NCBI GenBank assembly: GCA_028571305.1
Contig: JAOXNS010566430.1
Location: 1 to 20,332 of the forward strand
Length of the DNA stretch: 20,332 bases
Direction of reading: 5' to 3'
Origin: Magicicada cassinii
Taxonomy: Eukaryota > Arthropoda > Insecta > Hemiptera > Cicadidae
Part shown: positions 1 through 8,717 of the stretch, one piece after another
Position numbering within the stretch: the stretch's first letter is position 1
Layout: every line of letters starts with the position of its first letter
Program-made: the position numbers and the translations under genes
Notes under the pieces: generated by a model
The model's database searches: none
Seen by the model: the letters and a program-made list of their open reading frames with translations, nothing else
What the model was told of the DNA's origin: nothing

Positions 1-1439
1 AATAAACCACAAATTTGTTTTACGTTGTATTAAATTCATCACACAAAAAATTAAAAAAAATAAAGTTAATGAACTAGTTACAGCACAGAGAAGTCAGAAC
101 AAGGATCGGAGTAAATTTAACATGGGTTTACATTTGAACCTGAGGACGTTTTGCTAATACGGTAAAAACATCAATTCCCACCTAAGTCAAAAAATAAAAT
201 TACGTTAGTCAATAATAACCTTACCTTACTAACTAACAAAAGCCATTTACCTTGAAACCAGTAATCTGTATTAATGAAACCAAAATCTTATCATCGTAAA
301 TTTATGTTCATCAAGATATGTTAAATCTGCTTGTAAATAAAAGTCCACGATTCTATCTCTCCAAAATAACGGACTTTAGACATAACAATTAAAAGTCACA
401 TTTAAAGATTAAATCAGTTCGCTTTTCCATCACATCACGTGTAAAAATAATTCAAACATATATGTGGACAGAACTTTCTTTCCTCAACTCGGCGGTTGGC
501 TTCGGGCGCGTAATAAAGAACGCCTAACAGATGTTAAGTTTTTTATCAATATCAGTTCAACTAATTTGTAACTGTTAAAATCATTTTTACAGTAAGAAAC
601 GTTGAAGAGAGAATTGTTAATTTGGCCGTCGGCAGAGTCGGTGTTGTACTTCTGTGCCCATTATATCGAGGAAATGCCTGCAAGCCAGCAGCGGTAATAA
701 ACGATATTCACTTTATGTAGCCGCTTCTCGTTCTCGCCACACCACGCTGCCTTCCTAATAGTCACCTCCGTCTCCCTCATTGTTGTAGTAGCTTCTTTTT
801 CTTCAAATTAACAATAGTTATGTCCGGTACAGTTAGTTTACTGTACTTACCGCACAAAAATCGAAGCCATCCGCGGCACCGACGTTTTTGTCGTTTCGGC
901 TTGAAAGCGTATGTCATACCTTTAGTTCGAATATCGAATCCGCGGCGAACCAAAGTAGCAACGATTACATTTGTATTCTACAATCAAATATTTTTGTAAC
1001 TCATGTGTAAATAAAATTTGTAAAGTCAGATTAAATATTTTTTACAAATATATATTGGTTTTCTTCCTATTATTTCTGATAGGTCCACACTCCACTGCTT
1101 TGATGTTTATATTAGATTCCCAGTACAACCAAACGATAACCCATTGTTCTGTTTATAGACGGAACCGCTCTTGGCGGTATTCCGTCAAGTGGGCACTTAA
1201 ATCAAGTGGTAAATAGTTTATACAAACGAATTTATCGTAGTAGTGCCCGACGATAGTAACGAGAACACTGATTTACCCCTCTCCTTCTCATTAACCCATT
1301 TTTATGCTAAAACTTTTATTATCGTGAAAGAATATTAAGTGAAGCTGTTTTAGATTAGTAAGTTCCATGAACTGCAGAAATCGTTCACTACTTTGAACGA
1401 AATACTTATTAAATTATTAAATATTATTAAAAATTATTA
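1..1439. other. Unique AT-rich sequence, no firm gene
   Basis: No ORF here is convincing. An 81-codon frame at 971-1216 opens with TTG and gives a Leu/Phe/Ile-rich product of the kind expected from AT-rich DNA. The stretch at about 480-960 is richer in CpG than its surroundings and holds two weak exon-like windows, one on each strand, which are treated as findings. Positions 1408-1447 are a degenerate ATTAAATATT-type AT tract lying directly against the 3' end of the dispersed repeat that follows. It may be a tail or the target site of that repeat. Confidence 0.6.
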
Positions 1440-2118
1440 AATAAATTTCGATTTTAGATCATTTTTCAATTATAGGGAAAATCACAAAATCTCGATTACT
1501 CTACTATTTCTTCAGTAATATAACATTTGCAGAGCACACGATCGCACAATAAACACTAAAAATTATAAATATTCTCATTGGGCTAAAATTCCTTTTAGTC
1601 TGACACCCTGCTGGAGTTTCAGAATTAAAAAAAAAGACTGTTGATCTCTTTACTGGGTCCAAAATTCTTAATTTCCAAAACGTAACACTACATTCATATT
1701 TTAGTAAAAATTCTCTTTAATTTGGTACCCCGCATGAATTTTTGCGATTTTATCAAAATTATCACCCACTTTTTGGACCCTGAAGTCCCAATGTAAAATG
1801 TAAGGGACCCTGAAGTCCCTTATAGAACACTATATTCAGATTATAGTTAAAATTCTGTTTGATTATTCCCATTAATTACCCCGCAAGGGATTTTACTATT
1901 TTTTCACAATTTTGACCCCCTCACAGTTTTGCCTTCCGCTCCCCTGTTTTAGGAGGATCAACCTCAGAAACAATAGGGTTCTGTAGAGTAAAAATATGGA
2001 CATGCGCGCCAAGTTTTACGAATATCGGTTGATTCGTTCAAAAGTTATCGTGAGGCATACCTCAAAAATAGATACGGACAAATGCTAAACAGTCGTGTTA
2101 AAACTGAAAACTCGCTTC
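1440..2118 (-). repeat. Unclassified dispersed element, copy A
   Basis: The reverse complement aligns along its length with 5653-6308. In element orientation it starts at AAGCGAGTT, passes through a head containing CACGATAACTTTTGAA and CGTAAAACTTGG, and then enters degenerate tandem units of about 110-130 bp. Units lie at roughly 1805-1915 and 1655-1790, with a more diverged third at about 1560-1640. Each unit carries a TGCGGGGTA-like motif, then AGAATTTTAACT and CTGAATATAGTG. The tail is conserved (GTGTTTATT, AGAAATAGTAGA) and ends near AAATTTAT. Inside this copy the 15-mer GGACCCTGAAGTCCC occurs twice (1775-1789 and 1805-1819). The head has a short hairpin, TGAGG-CATA-CCTCA. I see no terminal inverted repeats, no coding capacity and no clear target-site duplication. 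The two copies prove a dispersed repeat; the class is unknown. Confidence 0.85.
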
Positions 2119-2448
2119 CCCCATTCAATAAAGATAATCGTGAATACAACTAACCAAACGAAAACGTGAACAGCATCTTTTGTAAATTTTCTGGTGGTAC
2201 AAGTCACAACACCTGAACATCTGTTCATTACGATGTATTTTTCCTACACAATCGGCGTCATTAAAAACGATTATGCAGCACGCGATTATTATGAGCGTAC
2301 TTAATTGGGCATGCGCAATATGCAGCAACAACAGTACAAAGCGTTTGCACCAACCAAGCTTTTACGTGTCGAGTAAATTATTGAGCAACAACAATAAGCT
2401 CAACAAACAAACAGGCCACAATCGATTAATTATTTATTGTTGGAAATA

Positions 2449-2487
2449 CCACGCGTTGCCGCGGGCGCGACGCCGACAAGCGCGTGG
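2449..2487. other. GC-rich hairpin in CpG-rich patch
   Basis: CCACGCGTTG at the left pairs with CAAGCGCGTGG at the right, leaving one bulged base and an 18-base loop made almost wholly of CG-rich sequence. It stands out in AT-rich surroundings. It could be a structured RNA element, a regulatory site or chance within a CpG-rich patch. Confidence 0.4.
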
Positions 2488-2784
2488 GAAAATCCCGACA
2501 AGAAGAATGAAGCAATATCTATCTATCTGTCACAGTGCTGCGGACTGCAACGGCGGAGATAAATGGCTCGCCACGGTAGCTGTTTAATGTAACACCTAAA
2601 CTATAATTATGTTAGTAACTGCCTGGAGGCTGTTGCTACCGTTTGTGTCGAGTTATGGCCTCTACGCACGCACGCCAACTATGTACGCTACATAGTCTAT
2701 ATTAACGTAATTATAAGCGATGTGTGGGCTGAAGTCAACGTCTTCTTGTTCTACCACCACCTGTCTTTTCCGTTACAACCATAA

Positions 2785-2821
2785 TCTTCTTCTTCTTTTT
2801 TTTCTTCTTCTTCTTCTTCTC
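2785..2821. repeat. (CTT)n / polypyrimidine microsatellite
   Basis: TCT/TTC triplets fill this interval, interrupted by a T-run in the middle. It is a plain polypyrimidine microsatellite with no other structure. Confidence 0.9.
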
Positions 2822-3342
2822 GTCTACAGCCTTCTCTCACTTACTCCTACTCAGAGCATATTGTAAGGAATTTACACTAGGCGGCACTAAACCAACCAAT
2901 GTAGCCTATATATATGACTTTTATATAATATTTAAAATTATGTAATTTGAACTTAAGTTGACCATAATCATGTTCGTTCTTTACTCGTGAAATTAACTGT
3001 AAAAACAGACACAAATGCTTTAGACATTAGAAAAATTTTAAAAAAAAACACCAAAAACACTCAAATGGATTCATTATAATTAATTATATAACATTCAATA
3101 AGTACATTACAGTGTCATGTGCACATTACTACTACATGGAGGCCTGTTACAAATTCAAAGCCTTTATCACTGGTCTACTTAAAAATATATAAAGTTTGTT
3201 TAAAATGTAAAGTGCAAAATCATTTCATATTAGATTGCTTTACGACTAAATTAGTTAGTTAAGAAAGAAAAAGAAAAACGTATGGTAGTAACAAAATATT
3301 TCCTTCCTTCTCACTTTTCGGCACCGGCACTAATACCTGCCA

Positions 3343-3677
3343 CTAGGTAGTGACGCCCAGTTTATTGCTTAAAATATGCTCTGAGATAAGGGCTCCACCA
3401 AAATTCACCACAGCTTTCTGGTCGTGGAAAGTGACTAGCTCCTGCCCATTGACTTTCTCGTTCCAACTGAAGACGTCGTTACAACTATCACATATTTAAA
3501 AGTGCTATGCCTTCTGGACTTATTCTGCAACACCTTAATCCACAGGTTGGTGGTAGCCAGTCACCAAGTCATTCTATTGATCGCCGTCCGTTTAAAATTC
3601 CTGTACTCCTTCAGATATTTGCTCACTTGCTCAGGACCGCTTTCGTGGTCTTTCATTGATACTTTCTCTAAAAGCAT
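3343..3677 (-). pseudogene. Broken coding-like stretch, family unknown
   Basis: On the minus strand, two neighbouring open stretches of about 38 and 49 codons read like real protein rather than translated AT-rich noise. The upstream one is charged and helix-like and includes MKDHESGPEQVSKYLKEY. The downstream one includes CDSCNDVFSWNEKV, with a C-x-x-C pair, and FGGALISEHILSNK. They lie in different frames, so the stretch is broken (about two breaks) or is spliced. I do not recognise the family. It could be a decayed transposon-encoded protein, a pseudogene or a host exon remnant. Open frames of this length also occur by chance, so the support is composition only. Confidence 0.3.
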
Positions 3678-4771
3678 TTCACTCTAATAACACACCCACG
3701 TACCTACTGTGTCTATTCGGACTACAATTAACTTTGTGTTGTCATGAAGTTTTGACTAAGACCTTGATTAAGACCATAACGTTAATCGCAAAACTCTGCG
3801 ACGTGTAAAACTCCGGGAAAATCGATTGATTTATTTCGCTTGACAAGATATTGGAACGTTTAGGTGCCGGATGACATAGGAAAACATTGTGAATACGAAA
3901 CATGTATTGTACATTGTAAAACCTAACCATATAACATACTACGCAAGCATATAGCCCTACATGTAAAGGGGCCTTTTCGTACAGCTCCTCCAAACAAAAC
4001 TCCGCCCGTTACTAAGGTTACCAAGGTGATTAGTGCGTATAACCAATCCATAGGGTACCACCATAACACGTGCCCTGCCCCTTGACCGACCGCCTGCATA
4101 CGTTTGCAAACTAAACACCCACCACCACCAGCACCACATGTTCCGTCATAGCGGGTCGTTACACTCACTCCAACGAACACTAGTTGTAGACGTAGTGGTA
4201 GTGGTGTCTCTACCCCTATACGCCACCCTCCGACTCGATATCAACTACGGTACTCCCTTCCACGGCCGGCATTCAACTTTGTGTGATAACACCGCTGGTT
4301 GTCTCACTCACGCGAAGGCAGCTGCTGCTGTTGTAGTTAATTCACGCCGAGTACAGTCACGTCCAAAACACCGTGGAACAAACGGTACTATAAAGAAGGA
4401 AACTTTTCTATCAAAGACAACAAAAAATTACGGATACATATCAGACACGATAATCATCACCATTCCATCGCCTCAGCTTTCTATATTCACCTATTCCCAT
4501 CCCCTTCCTCCCTCAGTCTACGTAGTCTTCCCTTTTCTTCCACTTTATAGGCCTACATATATCCTTTAGATTCCATCTAAAGTTTGGACGATCTCTCAAG
4601 AATGTATATCTGATGACGAAGCATTCGATCCGAACCGCTTAACGAAACTACAAAAAATGGATGGGCAGCATTTTGTTAGGCGAAAAGTAGCACTTTGCAA
4701 AGTGCATGAACGGTCAGGGTTACGTACCGTGAAAAACGGAAAAAACAAGAATTGCTAATGAAAGACGTCAC
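3678..4771. other. Unique sequence, no firm gene
   Basis: Overlapping frames run on both strands at 3742-4569. The longest, 143 codons at 4138-4569, has simple-sequence Val and Ala runs from GTAGTGGTAGTGGTG and GCTGCTGCTG tracts and shows no domain. CAC triplets near 4118-4139 and GTG/GTA triplets near 4188-4208 are mutually complementary and could pair. A perfect 16-bp palindrome, GCACTTTGCAAAGTGC, is at 4690-4705. Confidence 0.5.
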
Positions 4772-4872
4772 TGTTGCTGCTGCTGCTGATGATGATGATA
4801 ATAATTATAATTACAGGTAATGTTATTTTGAAATAATTATTACTGTTGTTTTGTAATAATAATAATAATAAC
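4772..4872. repeat. Compound TGC/TGA/TAA microsatellite and (AAT)n
   Basis: TGC triplets grade into TGA and then ATA/TAA triplets at 4772-4810. After about 40 bp of AT-rich sequence, AAT repeats fill 4854-4872. They lie just upstream of the truncated end of the LINE fragment, which suggests that the retroposon copy landed in or beside an existing microsatellite. Confidence 0.85.
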
Positions 4873-4908
4873 TATAATATTAATATAAGGAATAACTATA
4901 ATCATATA

Positions 4909-5376
4909 TGGAAAATATTAAGAAAAATCTTGGGACCATTAAAAGATGGAGAACAGTACAGAAGACGCCACAGTAATGAGCTATACACACGTGTTGAGGA
5001 AATCACAGACGTAATTAGAAAAAGAAGAATTACTCTCTACGGACATATTCAAAAAATGAATCCTGACAGACTAACGGGGAAACGTCTTAACTATTTCAGA
5101 AAGCTCAAAATGCCCAATACACGGTTCGAAGAAACAGAAAAAGACATAGAACTCCAGATTACGCGAGAAGACATTGAAGAACGCTTACCACTCAAAAAAT
5201 AAATTAAAAAATGCCCAAGGTTTTAGGAAAACCCAAGAAGAGGACAGGTGCCACCTGGACTGACGAAGGAGGAAGAGAGGATAAGAAGGGAGGAACCAGT
5301 TGAACCAGTGGCTCAAAAAAGTTTCAAACTACACAAACACTAGTAGTTTCACAATTGTTGTTATTATTATTATTAT
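4909..5376 (+). mobile_element. LINE 3' fragment (reverse-transcriptase C-terminus)
   Basis: Only the end of a non-LTR retrotransposon remains. The frame at 4909-5199 reads KILRKILGPLKDGEQYRRR, then RKRRITLYGHIQKMNPDRL, then FEETEKDIELQITREDIEE. This is the C-terminal tail that follows the reverse-transcriptase domain in a LINE family widespread in insects. The first asparagine-rich residues of the longer open frame (from 4846) are microsatellite, so that ATG is not a real start. Stop 5200-5202 is a frameshift: reading resumes one base later (KLKNAQGF), shifts again near 5223-5226, and continues as KPKKRTGATWTDE to a stop near 5300. A short 3' UTR ends in a GTT/ATT triplet tail at about 5356-5376. 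The copy is 5'-truncated, lacks the endonuclease and catalytic domains, and is dead. The clade is not certain; RTE-like or a related clade is likely. Confidence 0.85.
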
Positions 5377-5652
5377 ACGACTACATACTCTGCTATACAC
5401 AACCACTACGATCCGGGACACTGCGCCGACTGAGCGTCAACTAACCAGACACGATCATAAGGAAATGTTAAGAGTAGGCATCATTAGTCTGAAGTTTTTC
5501 TCAGTCTTTCTTTCAAACAAACAAAAGGTGTTACGTTTAATATATCGTTAATTTACATACCACTGTTGTTTCATCTTGGGCGTTATGTACAAAGTACAAG
5601 ATTGCTCCCTCAAACAGGTATTTACCTCGACGTAACTGGTCACTGATCGAGC
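5377..5652. other. Unique sequence between LINE and repeat copy B
   Basis: An 83-codon frame at 5300-5551 begins inside the LINE tail and has no recognisable domain. Nothing else is seen. Confidence 0.5.
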
Positions 5653-6308
5653 AAAGCGAGTTCTCAGTTTTAAGTCGACCGTTTAGCATTTGTGTGTCTA
5701 TCCGTTTTTAGGGTATGTCTCACGATAACTTTTGAAAGGATTAACCAATATTCGTAAAACTTGGAATGTGAGTCCACACTTTTACCGTACGGAACCCTAA
5801 TGTATTTAAATTTACCCCTACCCAAATAGAATTACGGGAGACAAAAATGTGAGGGTCCAAAATTGTGAGAAGTCGCTAAAGTCCACGTGGGATATCAAAT
5901 TAAAGAGGATTTTAATCACATTCTGAATATGTTTATTTTTAAAAAATTCACAAGTTCGGGACGTCATGGCTCAAAAAATGAGCGAGAATTTTGATAGAAC
6001 TGAAAACATTTGGGATATTAGATTACAGACAATTTTAACTAACATCTGAATGCAGTGTGAAATTTTAGAAGTTTCAAAATTTTGGGGCCTCAGAGCGCCA
6101 AAAACTTAAAAAAATTGTGAAAATGCCGCAGGATTCCTTTTACCCTGATTAAAAGGAATTGTAATCCAAATCCGAATGTTTCGAATTTCGTGTTTATTAT
6201 ATGATTGTGTGTTCTAAAATTTTTATATCACTCCAGAAATAGTAGAATAATAGATTTTTCTAATTTTTCCCATAATAATTGAAAAACTATCTAATATCAA
6301 AATTTATC
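5653..6308 (+). repeat. Unclassified dispersed element, copy B
   Basis: This is the plus-strand partner of 1440-2118. Shared blocks run in the same order: AAAGCGAGTTCTCAGTTTTA at the start, GTTTAGCATTTGT, CACGATAACTTTTGAA, ATTCGTAAAACTTGG, a run of internal units, then GTGTTTATTATATGATTGTG, AGAAATAGTAGA and TAATTGAAAAACTATCTAA near the end. Three degenerate internal units are visible, at about 5850-5965, 5966-6092 and 6093-6200. Each has a GGGATAT- or GCAGGAT-like core followed by AATTTTAA and CTGAATG or CCGAATG. The head hairpin seen in copy A is only partly kept. There is no open reading frame of note. Because the head and tail match while the internal units differ most, the element appears to have been mobilised as one unit. 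Confidence 0.85.
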
Positions 6309-6312
6309 CAAC

Positions 6313-6361
6313 AACAAATGTACTTCATTTGTTACTGAGCTCTCCGGCACAGGGAGCTCAT
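6313..6361. other. Two adjacent short hairpins after copy B
   Basis: ACAAATG-TACTT-CATTTGT is followed after a few bases by TGAGCTC, an 11-base loop and GAGCTCA. Both stems are perfect 7-bp inverted repeats. They lie immediately beyond the end of repeat copy B. No CTRR-type terminus follows, so a Helitron end is not supported. They could be an unpaired part of copy B or chance. Confidence 0.4.
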
Positions 6362-7361
6362 TAGTTTTAGAATCAAGTAATTATTATTTTATTTTATATG
6401 AAACTTGTTTTACTGATGAATACTTTATTAAATTGTGCTTTATACGTAATACTTTGTATCTTTAAGAATAAAATTGTTTAAAAAAAAAAGCTTTATAGTG
6501 AAGGCATGAAGTGATTTATTCATTCAAATATATCGACATTACGGAAAGTTGGTATTCCGGGGCATTGATAATCTATACTCTGTTTGTCTAGATACGGTTA
6601 CATTAAATTCAATTAACGTGTTATTTAAACATTTCGTTTTGAAAAATATTAAGATTGATTGTATCATTATTCTGGTACGGTTTATCATCATCATCCTACA
6701 ATGATATATTTCTGTAGAATAGGTTAATATTATTTGAGGTAATATCGCAAAACCCCATGGAACTTATCCGTCATAAAACAGAACATATATTCAGCCCGGT
6801 AATGGCTTCATCAAGCAGTTTTAGATTTTGGTGGGCCCGCGCAGAAGGATGCTTTCCTTTGTCCACGATTACTCCGTAGTGAATAGCCTTGAGAACAGCT
6901 ACACGAATGCCGCTGAACCGAGAGAGTCAAGGGGTCAACGGCATGCACACACAATACCCTCGTAATACAGTACAACCAACTAAATTTAGCTAACATACAA
7001 ACGAGAATAATACATCAGTGTAGATACGACATACTGGATTTCCATGTCTCGCTGACTCGTTTTCCAACAGTTGTATTTAACCAGTAGTCGCTAATGAATC
7101 GATTTTGGTGCAAATCTGAATTAATTTTAATATCAAGAAGTAACTAGGCTTACCGGTACATCAAGAACCGAAATCAAAATATACGACGTTTCAAGTTTCA
7201 GTGGCCAACAAAGTAAGTCTTTTCTTATATAATCTGCTTACTGATCTTAAAAAGCTACTCACTTAAAGTGTATGGCAAAACAAACTAAAATTTCAACACT
7301 TTTTGCACACTTTTCTCAAAAGCTACCGACGGTTTAGCCTGAAATATTCAGACCTTCTTTG
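6362..7361. other. Unique AT-rich sequence, nothing recognised
   Basis: No repeat or RNA gene was found. A 61-codon minus-strand frame at 6811-6996 is short and has no recognisable domain. A CATCATCAT triplet lies near 6687-6697. Confidence 0.5.
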
Positions 7362-7793
7362 CAGGGGTGTATTTACGGGGGAACCGGGAACTGAACCCCC
7401 CCTCCACCTGAGGGTAAAAAAAGTTGACAAATTTCATTAATCTCTTAATTTTTAGGCTGTATTATTATTTTTTCAGCTGTGTACAGTAATATAGTAGTAA
7501 TGCTTCTTTAAATACACAAACAGGTTTATTACACAGCATCTGCGTATACGTTTGAAATACGAAATACAGGAAAATCAATTCAACCAATAAGTATCCTGTA
7601 AACAATGTTTCAATAACGCGCGTTTCTTTCTTGTGTTATTACCGTTTATTTTACTGAGACTGATTTCAGGATGTTATCACACGTTTTTCAGCCACTTTAA
7701 AGATAGTAATGTTGATTAGTATTGTTTTTCTTTCTATGGAACCGGCTCGATCCCGGACCCCCCCCCCCCCAGGCCAAATTTAGATACGCCAAT
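7362..7793 (+). mobile_element. hAT-like non-autonomous transposon, copy 1
   Basis: It begins CAGGGGTGTATTTA and ends TAGATACGCCA. These ends are imperfect inverted repeats of the form CAG-n-GGCGTATCTA, which is typical of hAT-type elements. The interior aligns with 8318-8717 over its length and includes CTGATTTCAGGATGTTATCAC and CACTTTAAAGATAGTAATG. There is no transposase frame, so it is a MITE-like deletion derivative. A C-run of 13 lies at 7758-7770 near the right end and a shorter C-run near the left. The flanking octamers CTTCTTTG and CATTTATG match at 5 of 8 positions, too weak to call a target-site duplication. The superfamily is tentative. Confidence 0.75.
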
Positions 7794-8317
7794 ACATTTA
7801 TGTAGTTCTATACAAGGAATTAAAAAAAAAAAATCAAAAAGTATCCTGTATTTCAAGATTTCTTTCTACACGTTTCAATAAATATTTTTATTTGTAATTC
7901 CCAAACTAATAGTCGTCTTCATCAATCTCCGTACCATAGAATATAGACGAACATACGTTTACTCTACGTGTGGCAAAAATTGTACGGCTGTTTCGTAATT
8001 CACTAATGAGAGACATGCGAATTAGGCTAAAAAATTGGGAAAACCGCATTTAATGTAAGCAACATATTTTTAAAGACAAAAGACTGTACCACTGCTTGGA
8101 TATATGTTCACATACTTCCAATTGTCCGTCTGCTTTCCTCTTTTTCAAACTTACTGTCCGTCTCGCTTTTATATTCTTCTAAGTTTCTAGATCAAATGAA
8201 AGAAAACGTGTAGAAACAGCGAAAACAGGAAGGGATGGAAAGTTAATTGAATAAACTATTCGCCGACACCGATAAGCAGCAACATTCATAACGTGAAGTA
8301 GAAAAAGTTATAATTGT
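7794..8317. other. Unique spacer between transposon copies
   Basis: No gene is seen. AAGTATCCTGTA near 7839-7850 resembles a phrase inside copy 1 (AAGTATCCTGTAAAC, near 7588), and a CACGTTTCAATAA phrase follows it, so a small scrap of the same family may lie here. The rest looks unique. Confidence 0.4.
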
Positions 8318-8717
8318 CAGGGACGGGGGGAACGAGACCGCCCCCCCCCCCCAGATGGTCGAAAAAATTGACGAATTTTGTTAACCTCTTAATTCTTAGG
8401 CTGTTTTATTTTATTTTTTTCGGCTATGTATGCTAATACAGTAGTAGCTTTTTAAAATATACAAACAGGTTTATTAAACAGCATTACGGTATACGTCTGA
8501 AATATGAAATGTAGGATATTTTTTACCAATATTTTAATAACGCGTATTTTTACTATGTTATTACTTTTACTTCAATGAGGCTGATTTCAGGATGTTATCA
8601 CGCCGTTTTTCAGTCACTTTAAAGATAGCAATGTTGATTAGTCTTAACTTGTTTTCCTTTTGTACGAAGCCGACCCGACCCCGGACCACCCAAAGCCAAA
8701 TTATAGATACGCCACCG
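8318..8717 (+). mobile_element. hAT-like non-autonomous transposon, copy 2
   Basis: It lies in the same orientation as copy 1, about 525 bp downstream. It starts CAGGGACGGGGGGAACGAGACC and ends TAGATACGCCACCG, and it shares TTAGGCTGTTTTATT, ACAAACAGGTTTATTA, GGCTGATTTCAGGATGTTATC and GCCAAATT with copy 1. The flanking octamers ATAATTGT (left) and ATAACGGT (right) match at 6 of 8 positions, which fits an aged 8-bp hAT target-site duplication. A C-run of 12 sits just inside the left end. There is no transposase; any ORF crossing the right end (8592 onward) is a read-through from repeat into flank. Confidence 0.75.

Larger units (their letters stand above)
2119..3342. other. Unique sequence with CpG-rich patch
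   Basis: No supported gene. A 104-codon frame at 2273-2587 crosses AT-rich and then CpG-rich sequence and has no recognisable domain. Positions 2440-2700 are clearly richer in CpG than the surroundings and contain the GC-rich hairpin listed separately. GCATGCGC at 2309-2316 resembles an NRF1-type site, but a single match means little. From 2880 to 3300 the sequence is AT-rich with nothing recognised. Confidence 0.5.

Noticed and set aside
684-700. GCCAGCAGCGGTAATAA resembles the universal small-subunit rRNA 530-loop sequence
   Set aside because: Three bases of the conserved core are missing and neither flank continues the rRNA alignment, so it is coincidence.
4138-4569. 143-codon plus-strand ORF
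   Set aside because: Its Val and Ala runs come from triplet repeats, the C-terminal part is pyrimidine-rich low-complexity sequence, and no domain is seen.
4690-4705. Perfect 16-bp palindrome GCACTTTGCAAAGTGC
   Set aside because: One such palindrome is not surprising in 20 kb, and no partner site or gene context was seen.
6313-6361. Hairpin as a Helitron 3' terminus
   Set aside because: No CTRR follows at the expected distance and the repeat start does not look like a Helitron TC end.
7741-7757. GGCTCGATCCC resembles a tRNA B box, hinting at a SINE
   Set aside because: It lies near the wrong end of the element, has no A box upstream and is poorly kept in the other two copies; the inverted termini fit a DNA transposon better.
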